A stretch of DNA of 44,345 nucleotides from an uncultured Pseudomonadota bacterium. GTDB lineage: Bacteria; Pseudomonadota; Gammaproteobacteria; Burkholderiales; CAIKXV01. The DNA is taken from positions 1 to 44,345 of the forward strand of contig CAIKXV010000150.1 in the NCBI GenBank assembly GCA_903831455.1, in the 5' to 3' direction. Below are positions 1 to 9,257 of this stretch, in pieces. The notes beneath the pieces were generated by a model that did not search any database, was not told the DNA's origin, and saw only the letters and a program-made list of their open reading frames with translations. Every line of letters starts with the position of its first letter. Position 1 is the stretch's first letter. The position numbers and the translations under genes are program-made.

Positions 1-220
1 CCGCAGGGGCGGCTCCAGCGGCCGCCGGGGCCGCCGCCGCGCCCTGGGCAGGTGCCGGGGCAGCGGCCGGCGACGCCGGCTTGCCCGGCTGCACCGCCTC
101 GCGCTGGGTGCCCGTGTTCTTGCCGCCGCCGAAGCGCTTCTTGGCATCGGCATCCCCGCTTGCGGTCGCGAGAACGACACCCGCGACGACGGCAGCAGTC
201 CAGGTGAGCAACGTCTTCAT
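1..220 (-). CDS. Tim44-like domain protein, N-terminal part only
   Basis: Only the first 73 codons lie in the window; the gene runs off the left edge. The visible protein starts MKTLLTW, has a hydrophobic segment ending around ATASGDADA that looks like a signal peptide, then the motif KKRFGGGKNTGTQR, followed by an Ala/Pro-rich linker. That motif and linker are typical of the Tim44-like exported proteins of betaproteobacteria, which often sit beside ubiE. The Tim44-like domain itself is outside the window, so the call rests on the N-terminus and the neighbours. The 178 bp between it and ubiE could hold its own promoter. Its function is not established. Confidence 0.6.
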   Translation of the reverse strand, partial: MKTLLTWTAAVVAGVVLATASGDADAKKRFGGGKNTGTQREAVQPGKPASPAAAPAPAQGAAAAPAAAGAAPA

Positions 221-398
221 GCGATCTCCCTCGTTGGATGGCCAACCGGATGTCGGTCATGATGCGACCGCGCGGTCCGGTCCTTACAGGTCTTTGACAG
301 CCGCTAGCGTGCCACGGTTCCCGAAGGTCCGCATCGGACGCGCGGGTGGAGATGTCCGGCGGGGGACTCCCGCGCCCCCCCCGCCGACGGCCGTCGGA

Positions 399-1133
399 TC
401 AGAGCCGGTAACCCCGGTGCAGGGCCACCACGCCCGCCGTCAGGTTGAAGTACTCCACGCGCTCGAACCCGACGGTGCGCATCATCGCGGCCAGCGTGTC
501 CTGGTCGGGATGGCGGGCGATCGACTCGCCGAGGTAGCGGTAACTGGCCGAGTCGCCGGCGACCAGCCGACCGAGCAACGGCAGCACCTTGAGCGTGTAC
601 AGGCTGTAGGCCGGCGCGAGCGGCGCCCATACCCGGGAGAACTCGAGCACCAGCAGCCGCCCGCCCGGCCGCAGCACGCGGAACATCTCGCGCAGCGCGA
701 CGTCCTTGTGGGTCATGTTGCGCAGCCCGAAGGCCACGCTCACGCAGTCGAAGCTGCCGTCCGGGAAGGGCAGGTGCTCGGCATCGCATCGCACCGCGTC
801 GACGCGCAGTCCCTCGTCGAGCAGCCGGTCCCGCCCGAGTTGCAGCATCGCCCCGTTGATGTCGGTGAGCAGCACCCGGCCCTCGGGGCCTACACGCTCG
901 CAGAAGGCGCGAGCGAGATCGCCGGTGCCACCCGCCACGTCGAGCACGCGATCGCCCGGCTTCACGCCGCTGCGATCGATCGTGAAGTGTTTCCAGAGCC
1001 GGTGCAGGCCGCCCGACATCAGGTCGTTCATGAGGTCGTAGCGGGTGGCCACCGAATCGAACACACCCGCGACGCGACGCGCCTTGTCGTGCTCGTCGAC
1101 CGACTCGAATCCGAAATCGACCTTGCCGCTCAT
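399..1133 (-). CDS. ubiE: UbiE, ubiquinone/menaquinone C-methyltransferase
   Basis: SAM-dependent class I methyltransferase that C-methylates the benzoquinol ring in ubiquinone synthesis (and demethylmenaquinone where present), in the cytoplasm. The 244-residue protein opens with the family N-terminus ([31 protein letters not shown]). It has the SAM-binding motif [12 protein letters not shown], the FGLRNMTHK segment and the EFSRVWAP segment, all characteristic of UbiE. The ATG at 1133 follows GGGGGAGCG, a good ribosome binding site. An in-frame codon 12 bp upstream would add only MGGA and is less likely. It is probably co-transcribed with the DUF971 gene, 56 bp upstream. Full family length, nothing missing. 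Confidence 0.96.
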   Translation of the reverse strand: MSGKVDFGFESVDEHDKARRVAGVFDSVATRYDLMNDLMSGGLHRLWKHFTIDRSGVKPGDRVLDVAGGTGDLARAFCERVGPEGRVLLTDINGAMLQLGRDRLLDEGLRVDAVRCDAEHLPFPDGSFDCVSVAFGLRNMTHKDVALREMFRVLRPGGRLLVLEFSRVWAPLAPAYSLYTLKVLPLLGRLVAGDSASYRYLGESIARHPDQDTLAAMMRTVGFERVEYFNLTAGVVALHRGYRL

Positions 1134-1189
1134 CGCTCCCCCCACCCCCGTTCGTCGACCCGTGCAGCCGACCGTTTACCGACGAAGCC

Positions 1190-1570
1190 TCAACGCGCCG
1201 CGTCGCGGCTCGCACCGGCGGCCTCGAGCCGCTGCAGGTAGCGTGCCCACATCGTGTCCTGGTCCAGGCCGTACTGGTGCAGCAGTCCCCAGGAGTAGAT
1301 CCCGGTGTCGTGCCCGTCGGAGAAGGTCAGCTTCACCGCGTAGTTGCCCACGGGCTCGATGCCGGTGATCGTCACCGCGCGCTTGCCCTGCTGCAGGGTA
1401 CCCTCGCCCGGGCCGTGCCCGCGCACTTCGGCCGAGGGCGAATGCACCCGAAGGAACTCCGCGGTGAACTCGAAGCGGCGGCCACCGGCAAACACCACTT
1501 CCAGCGGACCGGACGCCCGGTGCAGCGTGATTTCGGTGGGGATGGGCGCGGAGGCGGCGGACTCGGCCAT
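1190..1570 (-). CDS. DUF971 family protein
   Basis: A 126-residue protein with the DUF971 fold (related to the N-terminal domain of gamma-butyrobetaine hydroxylase). Visible motifs are the opening PTEITLHRASGPLEVVF, the central RVHSPSAEVRGHG, and a C-terminal segment YAVKLTFSDGHDTGIYSWGLL. The last segment is the hallmark of the family. The role is not experimentally established; related domains in other proteins have been linked to iron-sulfur cluster handling. It lies upstream of ubiE on the same strand, the usual betaproteobacterial arrangement, and is divergent from phoB. No strong ribosome binding site precedes the ATG at 1570. Confidence 0.9.
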   Translation of the reverse strand: MAESAASAPIPTEITLHRASGPLEVVFAGGRRFEFTAEFLRVHSPSAEVRGHGPGEGTLQQGKRAVTITGIEPVGNYAVKLTFSDGHDTGIYSWGLLHQYGLDQDTMWARYLQRLEAAGASRDAAR

Positions 1571-1627
1571 GGGAGCGTCGATCGTGGGGGAGCGGCGATG
1601 ATACCTGCCGCGATCGAACCGCCTCGC

Positions 1628-1661
1628 CTGTCACGCATCCGTCACAGTGGCGCCCTACACT
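1628..1661 (+). promoter_or_regulatory. Pho box and -10 element of the phoB promoter
   Basis: Two 7-bp direct repeats, CTGTCAC (1628-1634) and CCGTCAC (1639-1645), are separated by the 4 bp GCAT. This is the classical Pho box layout (CTGTCAT, 4 bp, CTGTCAT). Ten bases downstream is a -10-like TACACT (1656-1661), with the Pho box in place of a -35 hexamer. This predicts PhoB-activated autoregulation of phoBR. Transcription would start near 1668, which rules out the ATG at 1666 as the phoB start and favours 1705. Confidence 0.8.
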
Positions 1662-1704
1662 CGTCATGTCATCGGTTCTCCCGCGACCCCCGTCCCGCGC
1701 ATCC

Positions 1705-2394
1705 ATGCCCGCCACCGTACTGATCGTCGAAGACGAACCCGCGATCCAGGAACTGCTCGCCCTGACCGTGCGCCAGGCGGGCCACCAGCCCCGGCTCGCC
1801 GACAGCGCCGAGCAGGCGCTCGGGCTGCTGCGCGAGGCACTCCCCGACCTGCTGCTCCTCGACTGGATGCTGCCCGGGCAGTCCGGGGTCGAACTGGCGC
1901 GCCGGTTGCGTGCCGACCGCCGCACCCGCGAGCTGCCGATCATCATGCTCACCGCACGGGCCGACGAGCACGACAAGCTCGCCGGACTGGAGACGGGCGC
2001 GGACGATTACGTGACCAAGCCGTTCTCGCCCAGGGAACTGAATGCGCGAATCAAGGCGGTGCTGCGGCGCCGGGCCCCCGAGGCCACCGACGACGTGGTC
2101 GACCTCGGGGGACTGCGACTGGATCCGGCCAGCCACCGGGTGCATGCAGGCGCGGCGGAGGTGCCGCTGGGGCCGACCGAATTCCGCCTGCTGCACTACC
2201 TGATGACGCACCCCGAGCGGGTCCATTCGCGGGTGCAGCTGCTCGACCAGATCTGGGGCGACCATGTCTTCGTCGAGGAGCGCACCGTCGATGTCCACAT
2301 CCGCCGGTTGCGCAAGGCCCTCGAACCCAGCGGTCTCGACGGCCACGTACAGACGGTGCGCGGCAGCGGCTACCGGTTCTCCGCCACCGCCTGA
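1705..2394 (+). CDS. phoB: PhoB, phosphate regulon response regulator
   Basis: OmpR/PhoB-type response regulator of 229 residues. The receiver domain (about 1-120) has the acidic pocket E9-D10-E11, phosphoacceptor D53 in LLLLDWMLPG, and K105 in DYVTKPFSPREL. The C-terminal winged helix (about 130-226) includes EFRLLHYLMTHPERVHSR and VDVHIRRLRKAL. On phosphate starvation it is phosphorylated by PhoR and activates Pho-box promoters, including its own at 1628-1661. The start at 1705 fits the family N-terminus (MPATVLIVEDE) and the predicted transcription start. A longer form from 1666 is open but implausible. phoR follows 91 bp downstream. No pst or phoU genes are in view. Confidence 0.95.
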   Translation: MPATVLIVEDEPAIQELLALTVRQAGHQPRLADSAEQALGLLREALPDLLLLDWMLPGQSGVELARRLRADRRTRELPIIMLTARADEHDKLAGLETGADDYVTKPFSPRELNARIKAVLRRRAPEATDDVVDLGGLRLDPASHRVHAGAAEVPLGPTEFRLLHYLMTHPERVHSRVQLLDQIWGDHVFVEERTVDVHIRRLRKALEPSGLDGHVQTVRGSGYRFSATA

Positions 2395-2441
2395 GCCCGT
2401 GCCGCACGCCGGGTGGGGTCGTCTCGGGAGACACGGGCTTG

Positions 2442-2449
2442 TATAGAAT
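2442..2449 (+). promoter_or_regulatory. Possible internal promoter -10 upstream of phoR
   Basis: TATAGAAT lies in the 91-bp phoB-phoR gap, an AT-rich island in otherwise GC-rich DNA, about 37 bp before the phoR start. No convincing -35 hexamer is visible, so this is a weak call for a secondary phoR promoter. Confidence 0.3.
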
Positions 2450-2485
2450 CGGGCCCGGGATCGTTTCGGCCAAGGGAGACTCGGG

Positions 2486-3823
2486 GTGCGCGGATTCTGG
2501 CGAGGACCGCTGAGCGTCCTGGGCGTGCTGGCGGCTGCGGCGGCGGCGCTCTGGGCGATCCTCGGTCCGGCCCATGCGCTGGCGCTCCTCGCCCCAGCCC
2601 TCGCGGTGCTCTGGCTGCGGCACCTGGCCAACCTGCGCCGACTGCTCGGATGGCTGGAGGCCCCGGCCGATCGCGCACTGCCCTACGGGAGCGGGCTCTG
2701 GGAGGACGCCTACGCCGGCCTCGCGCGCCTGCTGCGCCAGCAGCGGCAGAGCGAAGCCGGGCTGCGCGGCGCCCTCGAACGGTTCCAGAGCGCCACCTCG
2801 GCGATGAACGAGGCGGTGATCATCCTCGACGAACTCGACCGCATCGAATGGTGCAATCCGAGCGCCGAACATCACTTCGAGATCGACGCGCGCCGCGACC
2901 TCGGACGCCAGCTCACCTACATCGTGCGCCAGCCGCAGTTCCTCGAATACCTGCTCGCGCAGAACTTCAGCGAGCCCTTCGTGCTGCGCGGCGCGCGCGG
3001 CGGGGAGACCACGCTGTCGATCCAGCTGGTGCCCTACGGCAACCGCCAGAAGCTCGTGATCAGCCGCGACATCACCCGGCTGGAACGGCTGGAGGAGACC
3101 CGACGCGACCTGGTCGCCAACGTCTCGCACGAACTGCGCACGCCGATCACCGTGATCGCCGGCTTCCTCGAGACGCTCAACGAGCCGAACGAGCCCGGCC
3201 CCGAACTGCGGCGCCGGGCACTCGAACTGATGAGCCGCCAGGCCGCCCGGATGCAGACGCTGGTCGAGGACCTGCTGACCCTGTCGCGCCTGGAGAACGC
3301 CCGCGGACCGGCTTCGGAGCGGCCGGTCGACGTGCCTGCGATGACCCGCTCGCTGCTGGCCGATGCGCAGGCGCTATCCGGCGGCCAGCACTCGATCGAG
3401 ATCGCACGCTGCGACGGCCCATGGATCAGCGGATCGGAGGATGAACTGCGCAGTGCGTTCACCAACCTCGTCAGCAATGCGGTGCGCTACACCCCGGCCT
3501 CGGGACAGGTGCGCATCGCGTGGCGGCCCAGCCCGGAGGGCGGTGCGGTCTTCTCGGTCGCGGACACCGGCATCGGCATCGAACCCGAACACATCCCGCG
3601 CCTGACCGAACGGTTCTACCGGGTCGATCGCAGCCGCTCGCGCGAGACCGGGGGCACCGGGCTCGGGCTGGCGATCGTGAAGTACGCGCTCTCCCACCAC
3701 CAGGCGCGCCTGGAGGTGGAGAGCGTCCCCGGGCAAGGCAGTACGTTCAGCGCGGTGTTCCCGGCCCGCCGCACCTGCGAGCCGGCGCCCGCGAACGACG
3801 TGCCGCAGACCGTGGCGGCCTGA
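2486..3823 (+). CDS. phoR: PhoR, phosphate regulon sensor histidine kinase
   Basis: Membrane sensor kinase of 445 residues that phosphorylates PhoB under phosphate limitation. The N-terminus has two hydrophobic stretches (about residues 8-50) without a large periplasmic domain, as in PhoR. A PAS-like region follows (about 105-190). The HisKA box VSHELRTPIT contains phosphoacceptor H215. The ATPase domain shows an N box (FTNLVSNAVRYTP), G1 (DTGIGI), the F box (RFYRVD) and G2 (GGTGLGLAIVK). The start is GTG at 2486, preceded by AAGGGAG at good spacing. It is co-oriented with phoB. The HIT gene converges from downstream with a 10-bp gap. Confidence 0.94.
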   Translation: MRGFWRGPLSVLGVLAAAAAALWAILGPAHALALLAPALAVLWLRHLANLRRLLGWLEAPADRALPYGSGLWEDAYAGLARLLRQQRQSEAGLRGALERFQSATSAMNEAVIILDELDRIEWCNPSAEHHFEIDARRDLGRQLTYIVRQPQFLEYLLAQNFSEPFVLRGARGGETTLSIQLVPYGNRQKLVISRDITRLERLEETRRDLVANVSHELRTPITVIAGFLETLNEPNEPGPELRRRALELMSRQAARMQTLVEDLLTLSRLENARGPASERPVDVPAMTRSLLADAQALSGGQHSIEIARCDGPWISGSEDELRSAFTNLVSNAVRYTPASGQVRIAWRPSPEGGAVFSVADTGIGIEPEHIPRLTERFYRVDRSRSRETGGTGLGLAIVKYALSHHQARLEVESVPGQGSTFSAVFPARRTCEPAPANDVPQTVAA

Positions 3824-3833
3824 TCGGCGCCCT

Positions 3834-4256
3834 TCAGGCGGGCCAGCGGCGGGACAGCGCGCCGGCCAGCGCGGCGCGATAATCCGCGGCCGGCATCGGC
3901 AACGCCCGCGGCTGGCCGCCCCGGGTCGGCGCCCACACCGGATCGGGAAACTGCGGGTCGCCGCGAAAGCGCGGGATCACGTGCCAGTGGATGTGCGGGG
4001 TGAGCGTGCCCAGGCTCGCGAGGTTGACCTTGTCGGGCGCGAGCAGTCCGCGCTGCGCCTCCTCGACGGCCAGCACCACGTCGAGCAGGTGCGACCTCGC
4101 GGCCGGTTCGAGATCGGTCATCTCGCGCACGTGGTCGTTCCAGATCACGCGCAGGAACCCCGGATAGCCGGGGTCGTCGACCTGCACCACGCGCAGGCGG
4201 GCGTCGGACCACACCCGCTCGCCCCCGGGCTTCTCGCAGAGTTCGCACGCCTGCAT
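3834..4256 (-). CDS. HIT family protein (nucleotide-binding histidine triad)
   Basis: Small 140-residue protein of the HIT superfamily, which hydrolyses or transfers nucleotide phosphates (AMP-lysine, dinucleoside polyphosphates or similar). The histidine triad is visible as TPHIHWHVIPRF with H88, H90 and H92. An N-terminal CELCEK pair of cysteines is common in the bacterial subgroup. The frame is open further upstream to 4385, but the family N-terminus (MQACELCEKPGG) sets the start at 4256, just after the stop of lpdA (10-bp gap), so it probably belongs to the same transcript. The exact substrate cannot be told from sequence. Confidence 0.9.
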   Translation of the reverse strand: MQACELCEKPGGERVWSDARLRVVQVDDPGYPGFLRVIWNDHVREMTDLEPAARSHLLDVVLAVEEAQRGLLAPDKVNLASLGTLTPHIHWHVIPRFRGDPQFPDPVWAPTRGGQPRALPMPAADYRAALAGALSRRWPA

Positions 4257-4266
4257 CGGGCCGGAC

Positions 4267-6051
<1,785 letters not shown>

Positions 6052-6072
6052 CGCGGAGGCTTCCTCTGCCGT

Positions 6073-7329
6073 TCAGCCGCGGACCTGCCCGTCGCCGAGC
6101 ACGATCCACTTCTGGTTGGTCAATCCTTCGAGGCCGACCGGCCCGCGCGCGTGCAGCCGGTCGGTGGAGATGCCGATTTCCGCGCCCAGCCCGTACTCGA
6201 ATCCGTCGGCGAAGCGCGTCGAGGCGTTCACCATCACCGAACTGGAGTCGACCTCCCGCAGGAAGCGGCGGGCGTTCGACCAGTCCTCGGTCACGATCGC
6301 GTCGGTATGCTGCGAGCCGTAGCGCGCGATGTGCTCGATCGCCGCGTCCAGGCCGTCGACCACGCGCACCGCGAGGATGGCGTCGAGGTACTCGGCGTAC
6401 CAGTCCTCTTCGGTGGCGACCTTCATGGCGGGCACGATCGCGCGCGCCGCGTCGTCGCCGCGCAGCTCCACGCCCTTGTCGGCGTAGATGCGCGCGAGCC
6501 GGGGCAGCACCGTCGGCGCGATCGACCGCGCGACCAGCAGCGTCTCCATCGTGTTGCAGGTGGACAGTCGCTGCGTCTTCGCGTTGTCGGCGATCGCGCA
6601 GGCGCGGTCCAGGTCCGCGCTGTCGTCGATGTACACGTGGCATACGCCATCGAGGTGCTTGATGACCGGCACCCGGGCATCGCGCGAGATGCGCTCGATC
6701 AGGCCCTTGCCCCCCCGGGGAACGATCACGTCGATGTAGTCGGGCATGGTGATCATCTCTCCCACCGCCGCGCGATCGGTGATCTCCAGCACCTGCACCG
6801 TCTCCGCGGGCAGGCCGGCGGCGTGCAGGCCTTCGTGCACGCAGCGCGCGATCGCCAGGTTGGAGTGCACCGCCTCGGACCCGCCGCGCAGCACGGCCGC
6901 GTTGCCCGACTTCAGGCACAGCGACGCGGCCTCTGCGGTGACGTTCGGACGCGACTCGTAGATGATGCCGATCACCCCGAGCGGCACGCGCATGCGCCCG
7001 ACCTGGATGCCCGAGGGCCTCGCGCGCAGGTCGGTGATCTCGCCCACCGGGTCGGGCAACGAGGCGACCTGGCGCAGTCCCTCCGCGATGGTCGCCACCG
7101 AGCGCGGCGTGAGCGTGAGCCGGTCGACCAGCGGCGCCTCCATGCCGCTGTCGCGCGCCGCGGCCACGTCGCGCGCGTTCGCCTCGAGCAGCCGCGCCGA
7201 GTCGCGCTCGACGGCCTGCGCGGCGGCGGCCAGCGCACGGTTCTTCGCCGCGGTGTCGGCGGGTGCGATCGATCGTGCCGCCGCGCGGGCGGCGCGGCCG
7301 ATTCCCGTCATGTAAGTGCGCATGTCCAT
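6073..7329 (-). CDS. proA: ProA, gamma-glutamyl phosphate reductase
   Basis: NADPH-dependent reductase of the second proline biosynthesis step (glutamate-5-phosphate to glutamate-5-semialdehyde), an aldehyde-dehydrogenase-fold cytoplasmic enzyme. The protein is 418 residues from ATG 7329. It shows [47 protein letters not shown] and the catalytic cysteine C258 in [10 protein letters not shown]. The frame is open to a GTG at 7359 inside holA. The ATG at 7329 matches the usual N-terminus (MDxxxYMxxxGRxAR) and leaves a 10-bp gap to holA. It is the fourth gene of leuS-lptE-holA-proA. proB is not in view. Confidence 0.96.
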   Translation of the reverse strand: MDMRTYMTGIGRAARAAARSIAPADTAAKNRALAAAAQAVERDSARLLEANARDVAAARDSGMEAPLVDRLTLTPRSVATIAEGLRQVASLPDPVGEITDLRARPSGIQVGRMRVPLGVIGIIYESRPNVTAEAASLCLKSGNAAVLRGGSEAVHSNLAIARCVHEGLHAAGLPAETVQVLEITDRAAVGEMITMPDYIDVIVPRGGKGLIERISRDARVPVIKHLDGVCHVYIDDSADLDRACAIADNAKTQRLSTCNTMETLLVARSIAPTVLPRLARIYADKGVELRGDDAARAIVPAMKVATEEDWYAEYLDAILAVRVVDGLDAAIEHIARYGSQHTDAIVTEDWSNARRFLREVDSSSVMVNASTRFADGFEYGLGAEIGISTDRLHARGPVGLEGLTNQKWIVLGDGQVRG

Positions 7330-7339
7330 GCGCGCGAGT

Positions 7340-8395
7340 CTATCCGGTTTCATCGCCACGCCGGGCCGGGGACGGGTTGCGCCGGGGCGCCGGAGCGGCG
7401 CTCATGCGCAGCGCGAGTTCTGTGAGCAGCACCCACGGATCGCGGCGTCCCAGCCCCTTCGCCGCGCGATCGATCTCCGCGGCCATGCGCAATCCACGCC
7501 GGGCGCGCCGCAGGTCGATCCGCTCGAGCGCGCGTCGTACCGGCGCCTCCCGCTCGCGGAAGGCCGCGGCCTCGCGCATCGCCGCCGCATGCCCGCCACC
7601 GCGGGCCAGCACCTCCTGGGCGGCCGCGATCCGGCGCAGCTCCTGGGCCACGCCCCACATCACGAGCGGCAGCGGCGCGCCCTCGGCGCGCAGCCCGTCG
7701 ATCATGCGCACCACACGCTCGCGCTCGCCGGCAATCAGCGCCAGCCCGAGCGCCGAGGGGTCGTGGCGGCTCACGTCGAGTACCGCGCCGCGCACCTGCT
7801 CGGCGGACAACCGGCCCGCCGGCCAGGCCAGCGCCAGCTTCTCGACTTCCTGGGCGGCCGCCATCAGGTTGCCCTCGACCCGATCGGCCAGGAACTCCAG
7901 CGTCTGCGGGTCGGTCTGCTGGCCGTTGCGCGCGAGCCGCGCCGCCAGCCACCCCGGCAGCGCCTCGCGCGCAGGCGTGCGCGCCTCGACCAGTACACCG
8001 CCGCCCTCGAGCGCGGACATCCACGCCGACTTGCGCGCCCGCCAGTCGATGGCGGGCAGCGCGACCAGGGTCACGGTGTCCTCGGGCGGATGCGCGGCGA
8101 GCTCCTGCAGGCGACGAGCCCCCTCGCGACCGGGACGGCCATTCGGGATGCGCAGTTCGAGCAGGCGCCGGGAGGCGAACAGCGACATCGAGCGCCCGGC
8201 CGCGGCGAGGCTCTCCCAGTCGAACCCGCCCTCGACCGTGAGCACCACGCGTTCGGCGCAACCCTCCGCGCGCGCGCGCGCGCGCAGCAGCGACAGCGCC
8301 TCCTCGCCGAGCAGGACATCCTCGGCGAGGACGACGTAGAGCGGTCGGAGGCCGCGCGCCAGATGCGATTCGAGGTCGCCACTGGCGATCTTCAT
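7340..8395 (-). CDS. holA: HolA, DNA polymerase III delta subunit
   Basis: Delta subunit of the clamp loader, which opens the beta sliding clamp during replication. The 351-residue length fits the family. The N-terminal AAA-like region begins [12 protein letters not shown] and contains [17 protein letters not shown]. The middle part has [19 protein letters not shown], the typical delta signature, followed by [20 protein letters not shown] and a C-terminal collar domain. The last part is Arg/Pro-rich. It sits between lptE (25-bp gap) and proA on the same strand. A CG dinucleotide run lies inside its coding region. Confidence 0.94.
   Translation of the reverse strand: MKIASGDLESHLARGLRPLYVVLAEDVLLGEEALSLLRARARAEGCAERVVLTVEGGFDWESLAAAGRSMSLFASRRLLELRIPNGRPGREGARRLQELAAHPPEDTVTLVALPAIDWRARKSAWMSALEGGGVLVEARTPAREALPGWLAARLARNGQQTDPQTLEFLADRVEGNLMAAAQEVEKLALAWPAGRLSAEQVRGAVLDVSRHDPSALGLALIAGERERVVRMIDGLRAEGAPLPLVMWGVAQELRRIAAAQEVLARGGGHAAAMREAAAFREREAPVRRALERIDLRRARRGLRMAAEIDRAAKGLGRRDPWVLLTELALRMSAAPAPRRNPSPARRGDETG
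8267..8285. repeat. CG dinucleotide run inside holA
   Basis: Nineteen bases of alternating C and G, within the codons for the RARAR segment near residue 40 of HolA. Simple repeats of this kind can slip during replication. In an essential gene, frame-changing slips should be selected against. Confidence 0.8.
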
Positions 8396-8420
8396 CGCTC
8401 GCCTCGCCGCCGAGCTCGCC

Positions 8421-8954
8421 TCACGAGGCGGACAGCCGCACCGCCGAGAGGCGCCGCAGCACCTGCTGGACCGCGTCGTTCTGCATGTCGCGAACCAGCA
8501 GGATCTCCTCCTGCTCCTTCGCGAGCACCTGCGAGTCGTTGTAGGTGATGTCGCGCCGGAGCACGATGTCGTTGAGCGGCAGCAGTTCCTGGCCGCGCCC
8601 GTCGTGCACCCGGAAGCTCACGCGATAGATCAGCTGGTACTCCTGGACGCGGCCTGCCGCCGACAGCGACAGGATGCGCCGCTCCTGCGACAGGCCGGTC
8701 ACCTGGAGCACCGCCTGCGCCCGCGCCGGCTCGTCGACCAGCTCGACGCGGCGCGAGGCGCGCAGCCCGCGCCGCAGGTCGATCGCGAATGGCGTGTTGT
8801 CCGCGCCGGTGACCATCAGGGTCTCGAACGGCAGCGCGGTGCTGCCGCGCAGCTGGAACCCGCACGCCGACAGCAAGGCGGCGAATGCGAGGGTCGCCGC
8901 GGACGCGAGCATTCGGCGGGTGCCGGGCAACGGCAGGGGCAGCGGACGGGCCAT
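8421..8954 (-). CDS. lptE: LptE, LPS-assembly lipoprotein
   Basis: Outer-membrane lipoprotein that plugs LptD and helps insert lipopolysaccharide. The 177-residue protein has a signal peptide ending in the lipobox LLSAC, lipidated cysteine C31, directly followed by GFQLRG, the typical LptE mature start. Further family features are an RR...VELVDEPARAQAVLQV stretch, RVQEYQLIYRV and LRRDITYNDSQVLAKEQEE near the C-terminus. The frame is open to 9200, but the ATG at 8954 gives a normal signal peptide. No clear ribosome binding site is visible. It is preceded by a 303-bp gap from leuS and followed closely by holA. Confidence 0.93.
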   Translation of the reverse strand: MARPLPLPLPGTRRMLASAATLAFAALLSACGFQLRGSTALPFETLMVTGADNTPFAIDLRRGLRASRRVELVDEPARAQAVLQVTGLSQERRILSLSAAGRVQEYQLIYRVSFRVHDGRGQELLPLNDIVLRRDITYNDSQVLAKEQEEILLVRDMQNDAVQQVLRRLSAVRLSAS

Positions 8955-9257
8955 GTCGGAACGGGAGGGGATGGGCTCAGCGGACGACGCGCCGCTCGGG
9001 GCCTGCGCGGACCGCCATGCCGCCCGGCAGGCGGCTGAACGGGACCGGGCGTCGTCCACGTCGCCTACTCTACGCGAGCCCCGCGCAGACCGCAGCCGCG
9101 CGAGGCTCGCCCCGCCCACGGCCGGCCCTCCGGCCCGGGGCCCCTGCGCGCGGCCGCGACCGCCCCGCCCGGCCTCCGGGGACAGGGTGCCGGGCAGCAC
9201 CGCTCCCTCACCGCCGGGCGATGGCTGGCATCGCCGAGGCGCCCGGGGGCGGGGGAT
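8955..9257. other. leuS-lptE intergenic region
   Basis: This 303-bp stretch separates two genes that are usually adjacent in one operon. It is GC-rich, has a GGCC-rich inverted segment around 9120-9145, and contains a weak -10-like TAGAGT on the minus strand (9067-9072) without a good -35. I see no gene in it. Confidence 0.4.

Noticed and set aside
1666-1704. Upstream phoB start codon at 1666
   Set aside because: It lies at or before the transcription start predicted from the Pho box and -10, and adds residues unlike PhoB.
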